From contig MEZX01000002.1 in assembly GCA_001774395.1 (NCBI GenBank), forward strand, positions 209,096 to 273,095: a DNA stretch of 64,000 nt, in the 5' to 3' direction. Below are positions 1 through 8,295 of the stretch, one piece after another. Below the pieces are notes generated by a model. That model was not told the DNA's origin, made no database searches, and saw only the letters and a program-made list of their open reading frames with translations. Within the stretch, counting starts at the first letter, position 1, and each line of letters starts with the position of its first letter. Origin of the DNA: Candidatus Berkelbacteria bacterium RIFCSPLOWO2_01_FULL_50_28 (GTDB lineage Bacteria; Patescibacteria; UBA1384; 2-12-FULL-50-11). Made by a program: the position numbers and the translations under genes.

Positions 1-3000
1 TTCTTTCATCTGGGCCATCAATTTTGGTATTTTTTTACCGACTGCTTTGCGCATTGTGTCGGCTTCCGCCCCCGTGAAACCGCACATGTCTTTGCTCATC
101 CGCATGACTTGCTCTTGGTAGACTGGAATCCCGTAGGTGTCTTTGAGGGCGTCTTTTGCCAATGGATGCAGATACTCAATTTTTTCTTTGCCGTTTTTGC
201 GATCGATGAAACTCTGAATCCACTGCATCGGGCCGGGTCGGTAAAGCGCTACCATGGCGACGATATCCTCGAGCTTATTGGGGCGTAGCTCCTTGATGTA
301 GCGTTTCATTCCGCTCGAGTTATGGACAACAAAGCCGTTAGCAACGTAGTTATTGCCCGGGGTTTCCATTTTTATGTCATACGTCTCTTCAATTCCGGCG
401 GGTTTGATTGCTTTGACGGTGACGTAATCAAATCCTGAGGGAATTCGCGGGCACTCCCAGGCGACTAGCGTTCGGTACTTGAGGGCGAACTCGGCGAACT
501 TTGTCGTGCTAATTATGACTAACTTGATTGCCGGGTATTGTTTCTGGAATTCTTCCATCTTCAGCCGGTCGCCATCGTGTAGCCAGCCCTTAATCTCATA
601 GTAAGTATTTTCGCTTGGAACAAAAAAGTCTGGCGTATAATTGGTGCTTCTACCGTCTGGTAAGGTGACGGGGAAAGTTTCAGGTTCGTAGTCGTAAGCT
701 AACCCGTTATGAATTAGAACACGGGCAAAATCAGCCTCCCAATTTGAGCGAACATAATGTCCTAAGTCCTGCCGAAAACCACCCTTTCTGTGCGGTGGCC
801 TGCGGCCAAACATGTGATTTTTTTCGCCTCTCATTGCTTCGCTCATCCGTAAGCGGATCTCTTCTGCTCGCTCGGGCCCGAACTTATCGATGTTTGTTTT
901 TCCGGCCAGACTGCGACTGATCTTTTCGCCCGTTAAAGCCAGTAAAGCGCTACTCTCCTTTGTTTCCCCAAGATTCCAAGGCTTTCCGCCACTTTCGTAA
1001 AAACGGTGTCGGGATTCAGCAATCCGTTGACGCGAAATTGCTTTGCTTGGATTACTGTAATGGCGTGCCGAACAGGTATAACAGTACTGGCTTTTCCCTT
1101 CTTTTTGGCCATCAATTTGCCTTCCGCAGATGTGGCAGGTGTTGTAAATCAGATGCTTGGCCTTATTCTTGAGTAAGATTTCCTCGCCGTTTATTAACTC
1201 GCTTAGCTTCTTCCAACCATCCTTAGTCAAAAAATGATGATCGGCGCTGGCCTTAATGAACCAGCCATTAGTAGCGATGAGATTATAGAGTTGCTTTTTG
1301 GGACCCTTCAACACGCGCAGGATTTTATTTTTATGGACTTTGCCTTCGTCGAGGTAGACTGACTCTAGCCGCTTTTTGTCCTGGGTCGTGTAAAGCTTTT
1401 TTATCGTTGTATTTGAGATGATGGTATCGCCCGATAAACATTCAAGCTGAAAGACACCTGTTGTCTCGCCCTTGCCAAACAGCTCGAAAGTTTCTTTGTC
1501 ATTTTCCGGCAGGTTGTAAACGTCAATTTTGTCGCCGTAAACTGCCTCGATTATCTCGCAGCACTGACGCAAGATGGTGTAGTTGGCCAGTCCCAAAAAG
1601 TCCATTTTTAGTAGGCCAATCTTTTCGATCGGGCCCATCGAATACTGGGTAACCTGGTGAACATCGCCGCCTTGAGCCTGCTGAACGGGAGCGTAATCCT
1701 CGAGCGGATCGTTAGAAATAACAACGGCGCAAGCGTGCTGGGAGGCGTGGCGAATAGTTCCCTCCAGTTTCATCGCCGAGTCCAAGACCATTTTGGCCTG
1801 CGGGTCGTTGTCGTACATCTGTTTTAGTTCTGGCGCCTCGCCGACTGATTTTGCCAGCGGGGTGTGACGACCCTGAATAGGCGCAGGGACTACTTTGGCG
1901 ATGGCGTCGACCTGGTTATACGGCACGCCGAGTACGCGGCCAACGTCTCGCACCGCCGCTCTGGCCATAATCGTCCCGAAAGTGATAATGCCAGCCACAT
2001 GCCCGTCGCCGTATTTGGCTCGGGCGTAATCGATAATTTCACCGCGGCGAGAATCTTCAAAGTCCATATCGATGTCAGGCATAGAGATGCGGTTTAAGTC
2101 TAAGAACCGTTCGAAGAGCAGATCGTATCGAAGCGGGTCGATGTTAGTGATTTCGATAACGTACGAGATCAATGATCCGGCAGCCGAGCCGCGACAGCCG
2201 TAATATATCCCTTTTTCTCGGGCAAATTTGGCAAAATCCCAGACGGCCAGAAAGTAGCCCGGATAGCCCATCTTGTTGACAATCCCCAATTCGTAATCAA
2301 GGCGCGAACGAATTTCTGGTGTTACCTCGCGGAATCTCTTAGTTAGTCCTTCTTCGCAGAGATGTTTTAGGTACGATGCTTCCGTTTGACCCTTGGGCAC
2401 GGGAAATTTTGGCAGGAGGTTCTGCTCAAGTGGAATGTCTAGGTTCACCAGATCCGCGATTTTCAGGGTGTTCTCGAGGGCCTGCGGCACGTCGGTGAAA
2501 GCCTCGGCCATCTCCTGCGGCGTTTTTAAGGAAAAGTCGCCGGTATAAATCATCCGGTTACTGTCGCTAACCAATTTCCCGGTTTGAATACACACCAGCT
2601 GATCATGAGACACGTGATCGTCAGAGTTAACGTAGTGCGTGTCGTTGGTGACAATCAACGGAAATTTCAACTTCTCGGCTACACGTTTCAGATGTTCATT
2701 TACCACCTGTTGTTCGGGAATCGACGGATGATCTTGGAGCTCTAGATAGTACGAATCTTTACCGAACATCTCGCGGTAGGTTTGGATGGTAGTTTCCAGC
2801 TCGTCAAAATTTTTGTCTAGAATTAGCCGAGATGTTTCGCTGGCCAAACAGGCCGAGGAGGCGATCAATCCTTCGCTGTGGCGACTCAAAAAATCTCGAT
2901 CCACTCGGGGTTTGTAGTAGTATCCCTCCAAGTGGGCGGCGCTGGTGATTTTGATTAAGTTTTTGTAACCGGCAAGGTTTTTGGCTAGGAGAATCATATG

Positions 3001-3267
3001 GAACGGCCGCGAGCCGGGTCCGCTGGTTCGGTCGGACATGGCGTGCGGGGCGATGTAGGCTTCCTGGCCAATAATCGGTTTAAGACCAGCTTTTTTACAC
3101 TCACTAAAAAATTCTATGGCGCCGTAGAGAACGCCGTGATCGGTCAGGGCCAACGCCGGCATGCCCAGCTCTTTGGCTCGCCCAACCAACTCCGGCACTT
3201 TCCCTAAGCCATCAAGTAACGAGTAATGCGAGTGAACATGAAGATGGACGAAGTTGGGCTTGGGCAT
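1..3267 (-). CDS. dnaE: DNA polymerase III alpha subunit, 3' end beyond window, intein-interrupted
   Basis: Replicative polymerase catalytic subunit. The first 1089 codons are present; the gene runs off the left edge. The N-terminus (MPKPNFVHLHVHSHYSLLDG) is the PHP domain with its HxH metal motif. The polymerase palm follows, with the catalytic motif PDIDMDFEDSRRG, and then GTIRHASQHACAVVIS and LLKMDFLGL. After LFGKGETTGVFQLE the reading frame enters an intein (residues 610-983) and resumes at SSGMKRYIKELRPNKLEDI. Without the intein the visible host protein is 715 residues. The frame stays open through the whole insert, so this is not a frameshift. The ATG at 3267 is followed at once by the conserved PHP start. 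Confidence 0.97.
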   Translation of the reverse strand, partial: MPKPNFVHLHVHSHYSLLDGLGKVPELVGRAKELGMPALALTDHGVLYGAIEFFSECKKAGLKPIIGQEAYIAPHAMSDRTSGPGSRPFHMILLAKNLAGYKNLIKITSAAHLEGYYYKPRVDRDFLSRHSEGLIASSACLASETSRLILDKNFDELETTIQTYREMFGKDSYYLELQDHPSIPEQQVVNEHLKRVAEKLKFPLIVTNDTHYVNSDDHVSHDQLVCIQTGKLVSDSNRMIYTGDFSLKTPQEMAEAFTDVPQALENTLKIADLVNLDIPLEQNLLPKFPVPKGQTEASYLKHLCEEGLTKRFREVTPEIRSRLDYELGIVNKMGYPGYFLAVWDFAKFAREKGIYYGCRGSAAGSLISYVIEITNIDPLRYDLLFERFLDLNRISMPDIDMDFEDSRRGEIIDYARAKYGDGHVAGIITFGTIMARAAVRDVGRVLGVPYNQVDAIAKVVPAPIQGRHTPLAKSVGEAPELKQMYDNDPQAKMVLDSAMKLEGTIRHASQHACAVVISNDPLEDYAPVQQAQGGDVHQVTQYSMGPIEKIGLLKMDFLGLANYTILRQCCEIIEAVYGDKIDVYNLPENDKETFELFGKGETTGVFQLECLSGDTIISNTTIKKLYTTQDKKRLESVYLDEGKVHKNKILRVLKGPKKQLYNLIATNGWFIKASADHHFLTKDGWKKLSELINGEEILLKNKAKHLIYNTCHICGRQIDGQKEGKSQYCYTCSARHYSNPSKAISRQRIAESRHRFYESGGKPWNLGETKESSALLALTGEKISRSLAGKTNIDKFGPERAEEIRLRMSEAMRGEKNHMFGRRPPHRKGGFRQDLGHYVRSNWEADFARVLIHNGLAYDYEPETFPVTLPDGRSTNYTPDFFVPSENTYYEIKGWLHDGDRLKMEEFQKQYPAIKLVIISTTKFAEFALKYRTLVAWECPRIPSGFDYVTVKAIKPAGIEETYDIKMETPGNNYVANGFVVHNSSGMKRYIKELRPNKLEDIVAMVALYRPGPMQWIQSFIDRKNGKEKIEYLHPLAKDALKDTYGIPVYQEQVMRMSKDMCGFTGAEADTMRKAVGKKIPKLMAQMKE
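319..1440 (-). other. DnaE intein (374 codons) with PD-(D/E)XK-like nuclease domain
   Basis: In-frame insertion between FQLE and SSGMK of DnaE. It starts at Cys (CLSGDTIIS, block A-like) and ends in VVHN followed by Ser, the canonical His-Asn/Ser splice junction. The N-terminal splicing half includes the block B-like stretch ASADHHFLTKDGWKKLSEL. The middle has a CxxC...CxxC zinc-ribbon-like segment (CHICGR...CYTC), a NUMOD3-like basic stretch (MFGRRPPHRKGG), and then SNWEADFARVL, TPDFFVP and YYEIKGW. Those last three match the Glu, Asp and E-x-K pattern of PD-(D/E)XK nucleases. No LAGLIDADG motif was seen. The ends were fixed from the host alignment; the nuclease family is inferred from motifs only. 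Confidence 0.92.
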
Positions 3268-3290
3268 GACTTAATAAGTCATACCAAGCC

Positions 3291-3347
3291 AGTTATCAAT
3301 TTACAATTTTCAATTTTCAGTGAATAACTCAATGATTCAATTTTCAA
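3291..3347. repeat. AT-rich dispersed intergenic repeat, family A copy 1
   Basis: Upstream of purD, made of short words such as TTTACAATTTTCA and CAATGATTCAATT. The same words, in the same order, recur upstream of gltX at 6586-6720. It is low in complexity and has no coding potential. Function unknown. Confidence 0.6.
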
Positions 3348-3461
3348 GTTTAGAAACGATTCTTGTTGTAACCACTAGCGATGTTTTTAGCAAAGTGGGT
3401 AGGCATATTTGTTAGTGATCCTGTTCGTGACAGGACTGGCGAAAGCAAACATAATGGCAGT

Positions 3462-4715
3462 ATGAAAAACGTGCTGGTTGTTGGGGGCGGTGGACGCGAA
3501 CACGCTCTGGCCTGGAAACTCTCCCAGTCCAATAGGATCGGAAATCTTTTTGTTTCACCAGGGAACGCAGGAACCGCGCATCTCGCACAGAATATTCCCA
3601 TTTCTTCTACTGACATCCCCGCCTTAATCAAATTTGCTAAACAAAACGCAATTGATCTGACTGTTGTTGGACCAGATAACTCATTGGCCGCGGGAATTGT
3701 AGATAGCTTTCAAGCCCACGGCCTAAAGATCTTTGGTCCCACAAAAAAGGCGGCAGAAATTGAGTGGTCAAAGGTATTCGCCAAGAAACTAATGAAAAAA
3801 TATAATATCCCGACTGCCAAGTACGCTTCATTCTCGTCATACGAACCAGCACGGCGGTATATTTCTACAACCTCATTTCCCACGGTCATCAAAGTCGACG
3901 GTTTAGCCCTTGGAAAGGGGGTTTTCATTTGCGAAAGCCCCAAAGAAGCGAAGAAAGCACTAACGGCTATTATGCGAGGTAAGGATTTCGGGAGCTCGGG
4001 CACGAAGATTGTCATAGAGGAGTACCTGGAGGGGATAGAAGTTTCAGCTCACGCAATCTGCGATGGAAGCAACTTTCTTCTCTTTCCTTTGGCTCAGGAC
4101 CACAAACGGATTGGGGAGGGCAATACCGGTCCCAACACGGGCGGTATGGGGACAATCTGCCCAGTGCCTGGGCCGGTTCGCGAAATAAGTGGAATTATCA
4201 GAGCGACCTTAGAGGCCCTGCAAAAAGAAGGGCGATATTTCTCGGGCTGCTTGTTTCCCGGCATAATGCATACTTCTAAAGGCCCAAAAGTTTTGGAATA
4301 TAACGCCCGCTTTGGCGATCCAGAAACTCAGGTTTATATGCGCCTACTGAAGAATGACCTGCTTGAGGTTTTGGAAGCAGCAACCGAAAAGAGGCTGGGA
4401 AACGTTAAACTTGAATGGCAAACAGGAGCAGCTGCATGTATCGTACTAGCATCGCTTGGTTATCCGGGAAAGTACAAGCAAGGTTTTGAGATAGGGGGAA
4501 TTGAGGAAAGATCGGGTAACGAAACGGTAATTTTTCACGCCGGAACCAAGCTAGACGGTGACAGAGTTCTCACGGCAGGAGGCAGGGTGTTGAATGTTAC
4601 TGCAACGGGGGCGAACCTAGGAGAGACCTTGGAATTGGGCTATAAAGCTGCTGGAAGAGTGTCTTTCGAGGGTAAAGTATTTCGCAAGGACATAGGATTT
4701 CAGTTCGGAAGCTAA
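3462..4715 (+). CDS. purD: Phosphoribosylamine-glycine ligase (GAR synthetase)
   Basis: ATP-grasp enzyme of purine synthesis that joins glycine to phosphoribosylamine. The protein starts MKNVLVVGGGGREHALAWKL, the typical PurD nucleotide-fold start, so the ATG at 3462 is preferred over an upstream in-frame ATG at 3381. Further landmarks are VVGPDNSLAAGIVD, FPTVIKVDGLALGKGV, GPNTGGMG and VLEYNARFGDPETQ, which carries metal- and ATP-binding residues. At about 417 residues it is of normal length. No other purine genes are in the window, so it probably acts in a dispersed or partial pathway. Confidence 0.95.
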   Translation: MKNVLVVGGGGREHALAWKLSQSNRIGNLFVSPGNAGTAHLAQNIPISSTDIPALIKFAKQNAIDLTVVGPDNSLAAGIVDSFQAHGLKIFGPTKKAAEIEWSKVFAKKLMKKYNIPTAKYASFSSYEPARRYISTTSFPTVIKVDGLALGKGVFICESPKEAKKALTAIMRGKDFGSSGTKIVIEEYLEGIEVSAHAICDGSNFLLFPLAQDHKRIGEGNTGPNTGGMGTICPVPGPVREISGIIRATLEALQKEGRYFSGCLFPGIMHTSKGPKVLEYNARFGDPETQVYMRLLKNDLLEVLEAATEKRLGNVKLEWQTGAAACIVLASLGYPGKYKQGFEIGGIEERSGNETVIFHAGTKLDGDRVLTAGGRVLNVTATGANLGETLELGYKAAGRVSFEGKVFRKDIGFQFGS

Positions 4716-4858
4716 GGGAATAGGGACGGAGAAGCTAACCCATCGGCTTATTTGTTGTAGCAGAACAGGAGCATAAAAGCCAAGCCACTCGAGAGTATTG
4801 TAAAATAGCGATTAAGTGCGATAGTGTCCACAGGAACATAAAGTTCGAGGAGCGTGAC

Positions 4859-5239
4859 GTGGAAGATGTAAGCACCGTTGGCGGATTTATCGATCTATTG
4901 CTCAAGAGAGAGGAAAACCAGTTTGGGATGCTGTCGTCGGTACTCAAGCTGGCGGAGGCGAATTACGATCCTGGCAACTGGGCACGATGGTTGACACAGC
5001 CCTTATGTCCAGAGGAGATCTACCCGCTCTGCGAAGTCATTAACTCGACATACCAGCGTATTCTGGTCGGTATCGATACAGACGAATGCTACAAGTCGAC
5101 TATCGAGAACGCCCACCGGCATCAGCTGCTAGTTTTCACCGAAGCGGCAGCTTTGGGGGTCGAACTCGACAGGGAACGGGTCGACGCTCCGGTTTCAATG
5201 AGCGATGCATTGATCCGGGCACAAAGCGTCACTACTTGA
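4859..5239 (+). CDS. Hypothetical protein, 126 aa
   Basis: Unrecognised soluble acidic protein beginning MEDVSTVGGFIDLLLKREEN from a GTG codon. A GAGGAG-like Shine-Dalgarno lies about six bases upstream, which supports this start. No membrane segment, signal peptide or catalytic motif was seen; the sequence looks mostly helical. It sits alone between purD and the rpmA promoter. The codon use fits its neighbours, so it is likely a real gene, but no function can be offered. Confidence 0.6.
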   Translation: MEDVSTVGGFIDLLLKREENQFGMLSSVLKLAEANYDPGNWARWLTQPLCPEEIYPLCEVINSTYQRILVGIDTDECYKSTIENAHRHQLLVFTEAAALGVELDRERVDAPVSMSDALIRAQSVTT

Positions 5240-5301
5240 TCAATCCTCTTTCGACATCTCTCTAAGCCCCGGCGTGTGACCGGGGCACTACTTTCTGTCG
5301 G

Positions 5302-5330
5302 TTGACCAACGAAGCAGTTTTCGATATAAT
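5302..5330 (+). promoter_or_regulatory. Promoter of rpmA operon
   Basis: TTGACC and TATAAT separated by exactly 17 bases. The -10 box ends 11 bases before the rpmA ATG and no Shine-Dalgarno is visible between them, so transcription should begin only a few bases before the start codon. Confidence 0.8.
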
Positions 5331-5341
5331 TTTCTCTACTA

Positions 5342-5632
5342 ATGGCGCATACAAAAGCGAAAGGTTCAACAAGAAATAATCGAGACTCACAGTCGAAACG
5401 GCTGGGAGTTAAGGTTTATGGCGGAGAAGCAATTCGTCGTGGCGGCATAATCTTGCGTCAGCGCGGTAGCAAGTACTACGTCAGCGCCGGAGCGGCCGTA
5501 TCGGGGGATGACTCCATCTACGCTACCTGCGACGGTCACGTTGTGTTCTCCAGTAAAAAAGTTAAAAAGTTTGACGGTCGGTTCGTTAGCAAGACCTTCG
5601 TTGGCGTTAAAGTTAAGGAAGAAGCGAAATAA
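5342..5632 (+). CDS. rpmA: 50S ribosomal protein L27
   Basis: The N-terminus MAHTKAKGSTRNNRDSQSKR followed by LGVKVYGGE is diagnostic of bL27, whose flexible N-terminal tail reaches the peptidyl-transferase centre. Length is 96 residues, normal for the family. There is no Firmicutes-type cleavable N-terminal extension. Its stop codon overlaps the rplS start by one base (TAATG), so the two are translationally coupled. A strong promoter lies immediately upstream, and the mRNA appears almost leaderless. Confidence 0.97.
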   Translation: MAHTKAKGSTRNNRDSQSKRLGVKVYGGEAIRRGGIILRQRGSKYYVSAGAAVSGDDSIYATCDGHVVFSSKKVKKFDGRFVSKTFVGVKVKEEAK

Positions 5633-6312
5633 TGGATATTGGCGCCATACTAAAAACTGTTGAAGCTAGCTCACGGAAAGTAAAAGTCGCCGAAGTGCGT
5701 GTTGGCGAAACGGTTAAGGTTCACTACCGTATTAAAGAAGGCAACAAGCTGCGCCTCCAGATTTTTGAAGGCCTGGTCATCGGCGTAACCAAGCCAAAAA
5801 CTCTTCAAGGCAGTTTCACGGTACGCAAGGTAATTGACGGCGTTGGCGTCGAACGAACTTTTCCGTTCCACTCGCCGCATATAGCCAAGCTTGAACGAAT
5901 TAAATCTGGCAAGGTGCGTCGGGCCAAGCTGAACTTCGTTCGCGAGTACGCCCTGTCGCGTCGTTTCAAACTCAAAGATAAAGGCGTGGCTGGTTCAGTT
6001 TGGGAAGAGGTCGCTAAGGAACAGCAGGAGATAGCTAAGGAAGAATCCAAAGAGGAAGCGAGTATCGAAGGGGAACTGGGTGCTGGGAACTTGGAACTGG
6101 ATGAAGCAAAAAACGAACCAGTCCTTAGCACCGATTCTGAAACCCAGTCCCCAGTACCTAGTGCCGAGTCCCCATCTTCCGAGGTTGCCAAACCAGAGGA
6201 ATCAGCCGACAATAAGACCGATGAGCTATCTGGGCAAAGCGCTGGGGCAGATGGGGGAGACGCTAGCGGCGAACCTGTTGAAGAAAAAGGGATTGAAAGT
6301 CCTCAGGCGTAA
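5632..6312 (+). CDS. rplS: 50S ribosomal protein L19 with long acidic C-terminal tail
   Basis: Residues 1 to about 122 are a standard bL19 core (VRVGETVKVHYRIKEGNKLR, GVGVERTFPFHSPHI, VRRAKLNFVREYALSRRFKLK), which bridges the subunits in the ribosome. Ordinary L19 ends near 115-120 residues. Here about 100 more residues follow, rich in Glu, Ser, Pro and Ala and probably disordered. The DNA of this tail contains an imperfect inverted repeat (6070-6173) of GGAACTGGG-type words. The last 92 bases overlap the start of yraN in another frame. The core call is certain; whether the tail is functional is unknown. Confidence 0.95.
   Translation: MDIGAILKTVEASSRKVKVAEVRVGETVKVHYRIKEGNKLRLQIFEGLVIGVTKPKTLQGSFTVRKVIDGVGVERTFPFHSPHIAKLERIKSGKVRRAKLNFVREYALSRRFKLKDKGVAGSVWEEVAKEQQEIAKEESKEEASIEGELGAGNLELDEAKNEPVLSTDSETQSPVPSAESPSSEVAKPEESADNKTDELSGQSAGADGGDASGEPVEEKGIESPQA
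6070..6173. repeat. Imperfect inverted repeat inside rplS tail
   Basis: The left arm, at 6070-6100, is built from GGAACTGGG-like words. The right arm at 6143-6173 (CCCAGTCCCCAGTACC and so on) is its approximate reverse complement, with about two thirds identity over 31 bases. It is translated as part of the L19 extension. Confidence 0.6.
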
Positions 6313-6583
6313 TTTTGTGACCCATTTTGGCGAGATCGATATTCTGGCACGTGACGGCCAGTCTTTAGTAATTGTTGAGGTGAAGACCAAGACCAGCGGC
6401 TGGAAGGGTGCGGCAATCGAGATGATCACTCGTACCAAACAGGAAAAACTAATTTTACTTGCCCACGAACTGCAGATGAAATATAAAACAAATAATGTTC
6501 GGATCGATGTGGTGACTGTCGACGAGGCTGCCGACGTGCCCGTGGTGCGCTATCACAAAGGAGTAATTGAGTTCAATGGATAA
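6221..6583 (+). CDS. yraN: YraN/UPF0102 family endonuclease-like protein
   Basis: Small protein of the UPF0102 family, which has a restriction-endonuclease-like fold. Visible motifs are GQMGETLAANLLKKKGLKVL, then NFVTHFGEIDILARD and LVIVEVKTK, giving the E-I-D...E-V-K pattern of a PD-(D/E)XK site. The start MSYLGKALG at 6221 gives 120 residues, the usual family length; upstream in-frame codons only read through the rplS tail. It overlaps rplS by 92 bases. Cellular role unproven; often found beside ribosomal protein genes. Confidence 0.88.
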   Translation: MSYLGKALGQMGETLAANLLKKKGLKVLRRNFVTHFGEIDILARDGQSLVIVEVKTKTSGWKGAAIEMITRTKQEKLILLAHELQMKYKTNNVRIDVVTVDEAADVPVVRYHKGVIEFNG

Positions 6584-6585
6584 TA

Positions 6586-6720
6586 ATAATTCTCAATTTT
6601 CGAATTTACAATTTTCAGTAAATGTCGCAATGATTCAATTCCGAAACATTGAAAATTGGTTAACTGGTAAATTATTGAAAATTGAAAACTGGCAATTGAA
6701 AATTGTTCAAACCGGAGGTT
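6586..6720. repeat. AT-rich dispersed intergenic repeat, family A copy 2
   Basis: Contains TTTACAATTTTCAGT and CAATGATTCAATT as in copy 1 (3291-3347). These are followed by several GAAAATTG words in the opposite orientation, so parts could pair with each other. It fills the space between yraN and gltX. Function unknown. Confidence 0.6.
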
Positions 6721-6727
6721 TGAAGTA

Positions 6728-8242
6728 ATGGCTGAGGAAATACGAGTTAGAATTGCCCCTTCGCCAACCGGTAAGTTTCACATCGGCACGGCTCGCACAG
6801 CATTGTTCAACTATCTGTTTGCCAAAAAACATGGCGGGCAGTTCATTGTGCGCATTGAAGACACCGACCGTGAGCGTAATGACGATGTTTACGTCAAAGA
6901 CATTATCGATGGCCTGCTCTGGCTTGGCCTGGGATTCGACGAGGGCCCGCCCTTCCATGGGGTCAGGGCGACTCCGAGCAAGGTCGAGGAGCCGGAAGTT
7001 GGTGGGCAGTTCGGCCCGTACTTTCAATCGGAAAGGTTGGATCTCTACAAACCGTACGTCGAACAGCTGTTAAAGGAACATCTGGCCTATCGCTGTTACT
7101 GCACCGCCGAAGAGCTGACGAAAGTACGCGAGGCCGATCAGAAAAAGGGTTTGGCGCCAAAGTATTCTGGTCGCTGCCGAGATCTTACTGCCTCCGAGAT
7201 CGATAAGTTTGAACGGGAGGGCAGAGCGTCGGTGATTCGCTTTAGGACTGAGCCAAGAAAGGTGAAGTTTACCGACTTGATTCGCGATGAGGTGGAATTT
7301 GATGCCGAACTTTTTGGTGATTTCGTGATCGTTCGTAGCGACGGAGTGCCACTATTTAATTTGTCGAATGTTATTGATGATTCCTTGATGAAAATTAGTC
7401 ACGTCTTACGCGGCGAGGAGCATCTTGCCAACGCCGCCAAACAGATTATGTTGGCAGAGGCGCTCCGGATTGCAGTGCCAGAGTTCGGTCATCTGCCACT
7501 CATTTTTAACCCCGACCGAACAAAGATGAGCAAGCGACGTGACCCGGTGTCGGTGAGCGATGATTTTCGGGCCAGGGGCTATCTGCCGGAGGCGATGGTT
7601 AATTTCATGGCTCTGCTCGGGTGGTCAGGCGAAAACGATCGAGAGATTTATACGTTGTCCGAATTGGTAGAAGAGTTTGAGCTGGAGCGCGTCGGTAAAA
7701 GTCCGTCCATTTTTGATATCGAAAAATTGAAGTGGATGAACGGCTACTACATTCGAAACGCCTCGATCGGCGAGGTAGCGTCGGAGGCTCAGAACTTCAT
7801 CACTGATAAAAAATTGCTCCAGGCAACGCTCGATAAACCAGATTTTTATCTGGAGACAGTCGTCCTGGTACGAGATCGGCTCAAGACCTACGCTGAGATC
7901 GAAGAAGCAATTGAGCTTTTCTACACGGCACCAAAGTATGACGCTGAGTTGCTGGTGGCCAAAAAATCTACTGCCAAAAATGCCCAGCTAGCACTGGTTG
8001 TCGCCGCGCAAACATTAAAGCAAATTGAGACTTTTTCGCTTGATGAACTGGAGCCGTCGTTGCGCGGGGCAGCGGCTAGTAACCAGCTGACCGATGGCGA
8101 ACTGCTTTGGGCGGTGCGAGCGGCGCTATCTGGCAAAGCCGCGTCTCCTGGATGTTTTGAGTTGCTGGGGATTTTGAATAAAGACGAGTCTTTGAAGCGG
8201 ATTGCTACGGCGATCAAGAAGCTCAAAGCTTTGAAAAGCTAA
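6728..8242 (+). CDS. gltX: Glutamyl-tRNA synthetase
   Basis: Class I synthetase charging tRNA-Glu. Landmarks are RIAPSPTGKFHIGTART (HIGH-type motif), IRIEDTD-like VRIEDTDRER, HVLRGEEHL, and KMSKRRDPVSV near residue 266, followed by the anticodon-binding half. An AACCGGAGG-like Shine-Dalgarno precedes the ATG. The normal DEGPYYQSERL stretch is split by about 20 extra residues (after GFDEGP, rich in Gly, Pro and Glu). The DNA of this insert holds CCGAGCAAGGTCGAGGAG at 6974-6991, resembling inserts in ileS and pilM. Because GluRS may also charge tRNA-Gln in bacteria without GlnRS, specificity is not settled here. Confidence 0.96.
   Translation: MAEEIRVRIAPSPTGKFHIGTARTALFNYLFAKKHGGQFIVRIEDTDRERNDDVYVKDIIDGLLWLGLGFDEGPPFHGVRATPSKVEEPEVGGQFGPYFQSERLDLYKPYVEQLLKEHLAYRCYCTAEELTKVREADQKKGLAPKYSGRCRDLTASEIDKFEREGRASVIRFRTEPRKVKFTDLIRDEVEFDAELFGDFVIVRSDGVPLFNLSNVIDDSLMKISHVLRGEEHLANAAKQIMLAEALRIAVPEFGHLPLIFNPDRTKMSKRRDPVSVSDDFRARGYLPEAMVNFMALLGWSGENDREIYTLSELVEEFELERVGKSPSIFDIEKLKWMNGYYIRNASIGEVASEAQNFITDKKLLQATLDKPDFYLETVVLVRDRLKTYAEIEEAIELFYTAPKYDAELLVAKKSTAKNAQLALVVAAQTLKQIETFSLDELEPSLRGAAASNQLTDGELLWAVRAALSGKAASPGCFELLGILNKDESLKRIATAIKKLKALKS
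6974..6991. repeat. Repeat core in in-frame gltX insert
   Basis: CCGAGCAAGGTCGAGGAG differs from the pilM core (58523-58540) mainly in the central three bases. It lies in an insertion absent from ordinary GluRS sequences. Confidence 0.5.
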
Positions 8243-8295
8243 GGACAAATTTCTAGCAGGGCCATACCCTGCACGGTTCTCACAGAGGTGTTGTG

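Noticed and set aside
933..1115. Separate 60-aa reading frame inside the dnaE region
   Set aside because: It is an out-of-frame shadow of the intein; the intein frame is open from end to end.
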